In this document: piece after piece, positions 6,502 through 10,819 of the stretch
How the letters are laid out: each line of letters begins with the position of its first letter
Numbering within the stretch: the stretch's first letter is position 1
Source of the DNA: Rhodospirillaceae bacterium
GTDB taxonomy: Bacteria > Pseudomonadota > Alphaproteobacteria > SP197
Assembly: GCA_018700655.1 (NCBI GenBank)
Contig: JABIUG010000529.1
Coordinates: 1 to 10,819 of the forward strand
Length of the DNA: 10,819 bases
Reading direction: 5' to 3'
Translations under genes and position numbers: made by a program
Notes under the pieces: model-generated
The model's database searches: none
Told to the model about the DNA's origin: nothing
The model's input: the letters and a program-made list of their open reading frames with translations, nothing else

Positions 6502-8346
6502 ATGGCATGGGCTGGAAAAATCCTGCGGGTGAACCTGACTGAGGGAACCTGCGCAAGCGAGCCGCTCAACATGGAATGGGCGCACGCCTATCTGGGTCAG
6601 CGCGGACTGGCTACGAAGTATCTCGTCGAGGAAATCGATCCCAAGGTCGATCCACTGGCGCCCGAGAACAAGCTGATCATGGCGACCGGTCCGCTGACCG
6701 GCACAAGCGCCTCAACGGCTGGGCGTTACTCGGTCATCACCAAGGGTGCGCTGACCGGTGCGATCGCCTGCTCCAATTCTGGCGGCTTCTTCGGCAACGA
6801 GATGAAGAACGCCGGCTGGGACATGATTATCTTCGAGGGCAAGTCGCCCAAGCCGGTATACCTGATGGTCGAGAACGACAACGCCACCCTGTGTGACGCG
6901 TCGGCCCACTGGGGCACCTCGGTCTGGGACACCGAAGAAGCGATCAAGGCGAATCACGGGGATCCGATGATCCGGGTCGCCTCGATCGGCGTCTCCGGCG
7001 AAAAGGGCGTGAAGTTCGCCTGTGTCGTCAACGACATGCATCGCGCGGCCGGCCGCTCCGGCGTCGGCACGGTGATGGGTTCCAAGAACCTCAAGGCCGT
7101 CGCGCTGCGCGGCACGCTGGGTGTGAAGGTCAAGGATGCCAAGCGTTTCCTCGGCGCGTCCGCGGCCGCCAAGCAGGAGCTCGCCGACAACCCGGTCACC
7201 GGCCAGGGCCTGCCCGCCATGGGCACCCAGGTGCTGATGAACGTGATCAACGAAACCGGCGGCCTGCCGACGCGCAACCATCGTGAAGTCCAGTTCGAAG
7301 GTGCCAACGACATCGGCGCCGAGGCCATGGCCGTGGTGCGTGAGTCCGACGGCAAGGCCAACCTTGTCACCAATGCTGCATGCTTCGGCTGCACCATCGC
7401 CTGCGGCCGTATCTCTCAGATCGACCGTGAGCATTTCTCGGTGGTCGAGCGGCCGCAGTATCAGATGGCGTCGGGTGGTCTGGAATACGAGGCAGCCTGG
7501 GCGCTGGGCGCCGCGACCGGTGTCAATGACCTGGAAGCGCTGACCTTCGCCAACTTCGTGTGCAACGAACAGGGCATCGATCCGATCACGTTCGGCGCCA
7601 CGATCGGTGCGGCCATGGAAATGTTCGAGGACGGCGTCCTCACCGAAGAACAGACCGGCATGTCGCTGAAGTTCGGCGATGCCAAGGCACTCTGCGATCT
7701 CGCCCTGCTCACCGGCACGGGCGAAGGTTTCGGTGCCGAAATCGGCCTGGGCTCCAAGCGGCTGACCGAAAAGTATGGCCGGCCGGAGCTCTCCATGGGC
7801 GTCAAGGGCCAGGAGTTCCCGGCATACGACGGTCGCGGCATCCAGGGTATCGGTCTGGCTTATGCCACGTCCAACCGCGGTGCCTGCCATCTGCGTGGTT
7901 ACACCATCGCTTCGGAAGTGTTCGGCATTCCGGTCAAGACCGACCCGCTCGACTCCGATGGCAAGCCGGCTCTGGTGAAGGCTTTCCAGGACGCCACCGC
8001 CGCGGTCGACTCGAGTGGTCTGTGCGTGTTCACCACCTTCGCCTGGACGCTGGAGGACTTTGCTCCTCAGATCGACGCGGCCTGCGAGGGTGATTGGACG
8101 GCCGAGCGCCTGCTCGATATCGGTGAGCGCATCTGGAATCTGGAGCGGAACTTCAACAATGCTGCCGGTTTCACGGCTGCTGATGACAACCTGCCTGAGC
8201 GTCTGCTCAAGGATGCGGCCAAGACCGGCCCGGCCGAAGGCAAGGTCAGCGCCCTGGCGACCATGTTGCCGGAGTACTACGAACTCCGTGGCTGGACACC
8301 CGACGGCGTTCCGACCAACGAGACCCTGTCGCGACTGGGCCTCTAA
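6502..8346 (+). CDS. Aldehyde:ferredoxin oxidoreductase family tungsten enzyme, catalytic subunit
   Basis: Catalytic subunit of the AOR family, which oxidises aldehydes to acids (or reduces acids) at a tungsten bis-pterin centre and passes electrons to ferredoxin. The 614-aa length is normal. The N-terminus GKILRVNLTEG and the TGPLTGTSASTAGRYSVITKG block are signatures of the pterin-binding AOR_N domain. The 4Fe-4S ligands are C294, C297, C301 (CFGCTIAC) and C508 within DSSGLC, the family's DxxGLC pterin/cluster motif. LEYEAAW (327-333) and RGACHLR (459-465) hold the likely active-site glutamate and H463. GGGGAG at 6487-6492 precedes the ATG by 9 nt. It follows the ferredoxin gene directly, matching bacterial AOR operons such as aorAB of Aromatoleum. 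An FAD/NADH subunit (AorC) is not in the window. BamB-type or other AOR paralogues cannot be excluded, and tungsten rather than molybdenum is inferred from the family. Confidence 0.94.
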   Translation: MAWAGKILRVNLTEGTCASEPLNMEWAHAYLGQRGLATKYLVEEIDPKVDPLAPENKLIMATGPLTGTSASTAGRYSVITKGALTGAIACSNSGGFFGNEMKNAGWDMIIFEGKSPKPVYLMVENDNATLCDASAHWGTSVWDTEEAIKANHGDPMIRVASIGVSGEKGVKFACVVNDMHRAAGRSGVGTVMGSKNLKAVALRGTLGVKVKDAKRFLGASAAAKQELADNPVTGQGLPAMGTQVLMNVINETGGLPTRNHREVQFEGANDIGAEAMAVVRESDGKANLVTNAACFGCTIACGRISQIDREHFSVVERPQYQMASGGLEYEAAWALGAATGVNDLEALTFANFVCNEQGIDPITFGATIGAAMEMFEDGVLTEEQTGMSLKFGDAKALCDLALLTGTGEGFGAEIGLGSKRLTEKYGRPELSMGVKGQEFPAYDGRGIQGIGLAYATSNRGACHLRGYTIASEVFGIPVKTDPLDSDGKPALVKAFQDATAAVDSSGLCVFTTFAWTLEDFAPQIDAACEGDWTAERLLDIGERIWNLERNFNNAAGFTAADDNLPERLLKDAAKTGPAEGKVSALATMLPEYYELRGWTPDGVPTNETLSRLGL

Positions 8347-8366
8347 AAACGGAAAGTTGATGTGAT

Positions 8367-8408
8367 GGGGCGGTCGCCGGGCTTGCGGGTTCCGGCGACC
8401 GCCCCTTT
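8367..8408 (+). terminator. 14-bp perfect hairpin between the AOR and moaD-like genes
   Basis: GGGGCGGTCGCCGG (8367-8380) and its exact reverse complement (8392-8405) enclose an 11-nt loop and are followed by TTTC. The stem starts 20 nt after the AOR stop codon. It resembles an intrinsic terminator with a short U-run, so it may stop part of the transcription before the downstream moaD-like gene. It may also protect the 3' end of the abundant ferredoxin-AOR message. The next gene begins 33 nt after the stem, so readthrough or a separate promoter is needed. Confidence 0.7.
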
Positions 8409-8441
8409 CATGTCTGCGATACGGGAAGCACAACGGTAGCC

Positions 8442-8693
8442 ATGCAAATCATGCTGAAACTCTATGCCGGTCTGACGCCGTTTCTGCCGGCTGGTGCCGT
8501 GAACAACCAGATCGCCATCGAAGTCGCAGAGAACACGACCATCAACACCGTGCTTGATGCCCGGGGATGCCCGCGCAAGATGTGCCACCTGGTGATGCAA
8601 AACGGTTTTCATGTGCCGCCGGGTGAGCGCGATGCGCGGGTGCTCAAAGAGGGCGACGCGCTGGCCGCTTGGCCGCCGATCGCGGGGGGATAA
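8442..8693 (+). CDS. MoaD/ThiS-family sulfur carrier protein, AOR-associated
   Basis: Ubiquitin-fold sulfur carrier of 83 aa. The C-terminal Gly-Gly is normally adenylated and thiocarboxylated by a MoeB-type enzyme, and the sulfur is used to form the pterin dithiolene that binds Mo or W. The sequence fits the fold: MQIMLKLYAGLTPFLP gives the first strand and 'F.LP' turn, and EGDALAAWPPIAGG is the canonical ending. It also carries two cysteines in GCPRKMC (about 42-48). The start at 8442 gives the usual family N-terminus; its Shine-Dalgarno (GGGAAG at 8423-8428, 13 nt away) is weak, and the second ATG at 8451 would cut the first strand. Dedicated MoaD-like genes beside AOR genes are common, so a role in tungstopterin synthesis is likely. 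ThiS function in thiamine synthesis is less likely, as no thi genes are nearby. Confidence 0.87.
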   Translation: MQIMLKLYAGLTPFLPAGAVNNQIAIEVAENTTINTVLDARGCPRKMCHLVMQNGFHVPPGERDARVLKEGDALAAWPPIAGG

Positions 8694-8695
8694 AC

Positions 8696-8989
8696 ATGGC
8701 TACATCCGAACCCATTGTGCGCGACACGGCGATCACCGTGCCCGATTTCTTTCGCCTGCTGCCCCGCGCGCTGGACGGCGAGAGCTACACGACGACCGCA
8801 AACAGTGTGGCCGTGGGTGATGCCAGCCATGGCGTCGCCATCACGATCCGCCCGCTGGAGCCGCGCCGTATTGCGCGGTTGAGAATCGACCGCTGCGAGG
8901 TGGTTTTGACGTTCACCGGCTACACCGACGAACAACGCGAAGCCTTTTTCATCCGCTTCGACCGCGCCTATCAACGCGGCGGTGGCTGA
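8696..8989 (+). CDS. Unrecognised 97-aa protein in the AOR operon
   Basis: I do not recognise this family. The 97-aa product is soluble, with no membrane helix, signal peptide or metal-binding cysteine cluster; its single cysteine is at about 71 (DRCEV). The middle alternates like beta strands (VAITIRPLEP, IARLRIDRCEVVLTF). The end is an amphipathic segment, DEQREAFFIRFDRAYQRGGG, finishing in three glycines. The start at 8696 is supported by GGGGGGA at 8684-8690, which overlaps the end of the moaD-like gene; only 2 nt separate that stop from this ATG, so the two are almost certainly co-translated. Position suggests an AOR accessory or maturation role, or a partner of the MoaD-like carrier, by context only. 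The gene ends 12 nt from a convergent gene with only a 4-bp hairpin (8978-8993) between. Confidence 0.78.
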   Translation: MATSEPIVRDTAITVPDFFRLLPRALDGESYTTTANSVAVGDASHGVAITIRPLEPRRIARLRIDRCEVVLTFTGYTDEQREAFFIRFDRAYQRGGG

Positions 8990-9001
8990 CGCCCTCTTTG
9001 T

Positions 9002-9964
9002 CTAGACGATCCGTCCCAACCGCACGGCGGTCTTGCCCTTCACGGCTTCGCGGGCTGGCATGACCATGACGCAGTCGGGGTAGGGGGTGCGCCGTTCGGT
9101 GCCGTCATCGGTGCCGATCAGCGTGCCTTCTTCCGCGACGACCTCGAAGGCCTCGAAGGTCCGGGCAAAAACGAAATTGTCGGTCTCGATCGTGACCGGA
9201 CCCGTGACATCGATGAAAAGCTGGGGCTCGTCGTCGGGTGTGTCGCCCAGATGCTCGGCGATGAAGGCAGGGTCAATCGCATCGTAGTGACGCAGGAAGC
9301 GCAGGCTGGTCTCGATCGCAATGTCGGCGGCCTCCTTGTAAAAATGGTAGCCGCATTCCACCAGCACACTCTGGTTCGCTGCTGCGGGGTCGTCGAATGC
9401 TGCGTAGTCGCGTAGGCGTTTGCCCGCGGCATGGCCGGGATCGATGATGACGTGTTTGGGTTTGCCCATGGCATCGGCGAGTGCGCGGCCCTTGGCTGTA
9501 ATCCCTGACATCAGCATTGTCGGCTGCGGCAGTTCGACCGAATGGATATCGAGCAGGTGGTCGATGACGTCGACCGCGGGGCGGAATGCGCGCGCACGGG
9601 TGAGTTCCACGCTGTCGCGCTCGCCGTCGAGGGTCTCTTCGTTCCACAGTCGGTTGAAGTCCTCATCGACAAAACGCGAGGCATAGGGATAGGCGGCATC
9701 GAAGCTTTCATAGGCCGCGACGTTAGCGAAGCTCAGCGTGAGTTTGCCGCGGATCGGGCGGACATCATGCTCGAACAGAAACTTCAGGGCATGAGCACCG
9801 CAGACTTCGTTGCCGTGGGTCAGCGCATTGATCATCAGATGCGGGCCGGCAACGCCGCTGTCATATGTCGTGACATAGTCGATGCCCGTGTTACCCGCCT
9901 TGAAGGGCGTGATGTCGCAGGGCAGGAGGTGGACGCCATAGGGTGCGGCAGCGCTGGTGTTCAT
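9002..9964 (-). CDS. Succinylglutamate desuccinylase/aspartoacylase-family zinc hydrolase
   Basis: Zinc-dependent amidohydrolase-like protein of the AstE/AspA family (M14-like carboxypeptidase fold), which cleaves N-acyl amino acids or related amides. In the 320-aa product, HGNE (50-53) and DIHS (139-142) supply the zinc ligands H50, E53 and H141. DFNR (102-105) is the conserved substrate-binding segment. E203 in VLVECGYH is the probable catalytic glutamate. A beta-rich C-terminal part (about 230-320) resembles the AstE/AspA C-terminal domain. The start at 9964 has GGAG at 9973-9970, 5 nt upstream. It lies 23 nt after the NAD kinase gene on the same strand and is probably co-transcribed with it. 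No arginine-degradation (ast) genes are nearby, so the exact substrate is open. Confidence 0.88.
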   Translation of the reverse strand: MNTSAAAPYGVHLLPCDITPFKAGNTGIDYVTTYDSGVAGPHLMINALTHGNEVCGAHALKFLFEHDVRPIRGKLTLSFANVAAYESFDAAYPYASRFVDEDFNRLWNEETLDGERDSVELTRARAFRPAVDVIDHLLDIHSVELPQPTMLMSGITAKGRALADAMGKPKHVIIDPGHAAGKRLRDYAAFDDPAAANQSVLVECGYHFYKEAADIAIETSLRFLRHYDAIDPAFIAEHLGDTPDDEPQLFIDVTGPVTIETDNFVFARTFEAFEVVAEEGTLIGTDDGTERRTPYPDCVMVMPAREAVKGKTAVRLGRIV

Positions 9965-9987
9965 GGTTGCTCCGTTTTGACGGCAGG

Positions 9988-10755
9988 TCAGGATTCGAAC
10001 TGTTCGTTGAGAATGCGTTCTTCGAGATTGTGCTCGGGGTCAAACAACAGGCGCACGGCACGGCTTTCGTCGCATGCGATCTCGACCGAGACGACATCGC
10101 GTACTTCGGTCGAATCGGCAACCGCGCTGACCGGGCGTTTGTTGTGGTCGAGCACATCGAAGGAGACGCGCGTATCTTCAGGCAGGATCGCGCCGCGCCA
10201 GCGGCGCGGGCGGAAGGCGCTGATCGGGGTCAGTGCGAGCGAGCGTGAACCGATCGGCAGGATCGGGCCGTGGGCCGAGAGATTATAGGCCGTGCTGCCG
10301 GCCGCGGTGGCAACCAGCACACCATCGCAGATCAACTCCTTCATGCGCGCAATGCCGTCGACCTCAATGCGGACCTTTGCCGTCTGGCTGGTCTCGCGGA
10401 AGAGGGCAACCTCGTTGATCGCGACGGCTTCGTGGCATGTGCCGTGGATATCGGTAGCGGTCATGAGCAGGGGATTGAGCACCGTGGTTTCCGACGCTGC
10501 AATACGGCGGGGCAGGTCGTCGGGCTCGAAGGCGTTCATCAGGAACCCGACCGAGCCGCGGTTCATGCCATAGACCGCAATCTTGCGGCCAAGACAGCGG
10601 TGCAGGGTTTCCAGCATGAAACCGTCGCCGCCCAGCGCCACAATGACGTTCGCGCGGTCGGGATCGAGCGCGCCATACATCGCTTCAAGCTTTGTCTTGG
10701 CGCACCGGGCCTTGGGCGCGCTGGAAGAGACAAATGCGATCTTCGGCTTGGCCAC
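9988..10755 (-). CDS. nadK: NAD kinase
   Basis: ATP-dependent NAD kinase, the enzyme that makes NADP+ from NAD+ in the cytosol. Conserved blocks are all present in the 255-aa product: GGDG (42-45) for phosphate/ATP, GMNRGSVGFL (63-72), NE at 114-115 and DGVLVATAAGSTAYNLSAHGPI-type residues 144-165, which bind NAD. The length matches the short alphaproteobacterial form. The start is taken as GTG at 10755, because GGAG (10766-10763) lies 7 nt upstream and the protein then begins AKPKIAFV, as in relatives. A longer reading from another GTG at 10785 has no ribosome site and adds ten unrelated residues. The desuccinylase-family gene follows after 23 nt. Nothing looks truncated. Confidence 0.95.
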   Translation of the reverse strand: MAKPKIAFVSSSAPKARCAKTKLEAMYGALDPDRANVIVALGGDGFMLETLHRCLGRKIAVYGMNRGSVGFLMNAFEPDDLPRRIAASETTVLNPLLMTATDIHGTCHEAVAINEVALFRETSQTAKVRIEVDGIARMKELICDGVLVATAAGSTAYNLSAHGPILPIGSRSLALTPISAFRPRRWRGAILPEDTRVSFDVLDHNKRPVSAVADSTEVRDVVSVEIACDESRAVRLLFDPEHNLEERILNEQFES

Positions 10756-10783
10756 ATCAGGGCTCCGCTGCGAGGGAGGCCGC

Positions 10784-10813
10784 ACTATAGAGGCGAATGG
10801 GGGGCGGTGGAAA
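10784..10813 (-). promoter_or_regulatory. Possible promoter for nadK
   Basis: On the minus strand, TATAGT (10789-10784) matches the -10 consensus in 5 of 6 bases. TTTCCA (10813-10808), 18 nt upstream, matches the -35 consensus in 4 of 6. A start near 10777 would leave a leader of about 22 nt before the GTG at 10755. The match is modest and could be fortuitous. Confidence 0.3.
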
Positions 10814-10819
10814 CGCTGA

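Noticed and set aside
6712..8433. Long minus-strand open frame of 573 codons opposite the AOR gene
   Set aside because: The AOR gene on the plus strand has unmistakable catalytic motifs. The antisense frame is open because of high-GC codon bias, and it is His/Gly/Arg-rich without family features.
8978..8993. Short GGCG-N8-CGCC hairpin as a terminator for the AOR operon
   Set aside because: A 4-bp stem with an interrupted T-run is too weak to call as a terminator.
9542..10288. Plus-strand open frame of 248 codons across the desuccinylase/nadK junction
   Set aside because: It runs opposite two genes with clear catalytic motifs and has no recognisable content after the junction.
10756..10785. 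Upstream GTG start for nadK at 10785
   Set aside because: It has no Shine-Dalgarno sequence and adds ten residues not like the family. The GTG at 10755 has GGAG at good spacing.
1..10819. Mobile element, CRISPR array, tRNA or rRNA
   Set aside because: No transposase or integrase frame, regularly spaced direct repeats, tRNA-like cloverleaf or rRNA sequence was noticed on reading both strands.

Overview
The window looks like part of an alphaproteobacterial chromosome, Rhodospirillales- or Rhizobiales-like. The evidence is high GC, C/G-ending codons, tightly packed operons, a STAS-MlaE fusion and the style of the NAD kinase. The taxonomic call is an inference from gene content. No rRNA, tRNA, CRISPR array, insertion sequence or phage gene was seen.

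Layout. (1) 1-854, minus strand: the 5' part of a STAS-MlaE lipid-transport permease that runs off the left edge. (2) 949-2166, minus: a stand-alone FAD amine dehydrogenase related to dimethylglycine/sarcosine dehydrogenase, ending where those enzymes normally continue into a folate-binding half. (3) 2293-5907, plus: a probable operon of a DUF1636 cysteine-rich protein, a molybdenum-hydroxylase large subunit (CoxL/XDH family, form II loop) joined to it by an ATGA overlap, and a DMT/EamA transporter 7 nt downstream. (4) 6013-8989, plus: a tungsten-enzyme locus with a four-cluster ferredoxin, an aldehyde:ferredoxin oxidoreductase (AOR) catalytic subunit, a MoaD/ThiS-type sulfur carrier and an unrecognised 97-aa protein. 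A strong hairpin lies between the AOR gene and the moaD-like gene. (5) 9002-10755, minus: NAD kinase followed by a zinc-dependent succinylglutamate desuccinylase/aspartoacylase-family protein, converging on the AOR locus with a 12-nt gap.

How the genes may work together. Two neighbouring plus-strand operons encode molybdopterin enzymes of unrelated types. The AOR subunit (bis-pterin tungsten plus one 4Fe-4S cluster) should pass electrons to the ferredoxin encoded just before it. The MoaD-like protein probably supplies pterin dithiolene sulfur for the cofactor, and the 97-aa protein is most simply an AOR accessory or maturation factor. The Mo hydroxylase has no FAD or 2Fe-2S subunit beside it. 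Its translationally coupled partner is instead the DUF1636 protein, a candidate electron-transfer or assembly partner. These two points, and the 97-aa protein, are the least explained parts of the window. Functions are read from motifs by eye; no database search was run.
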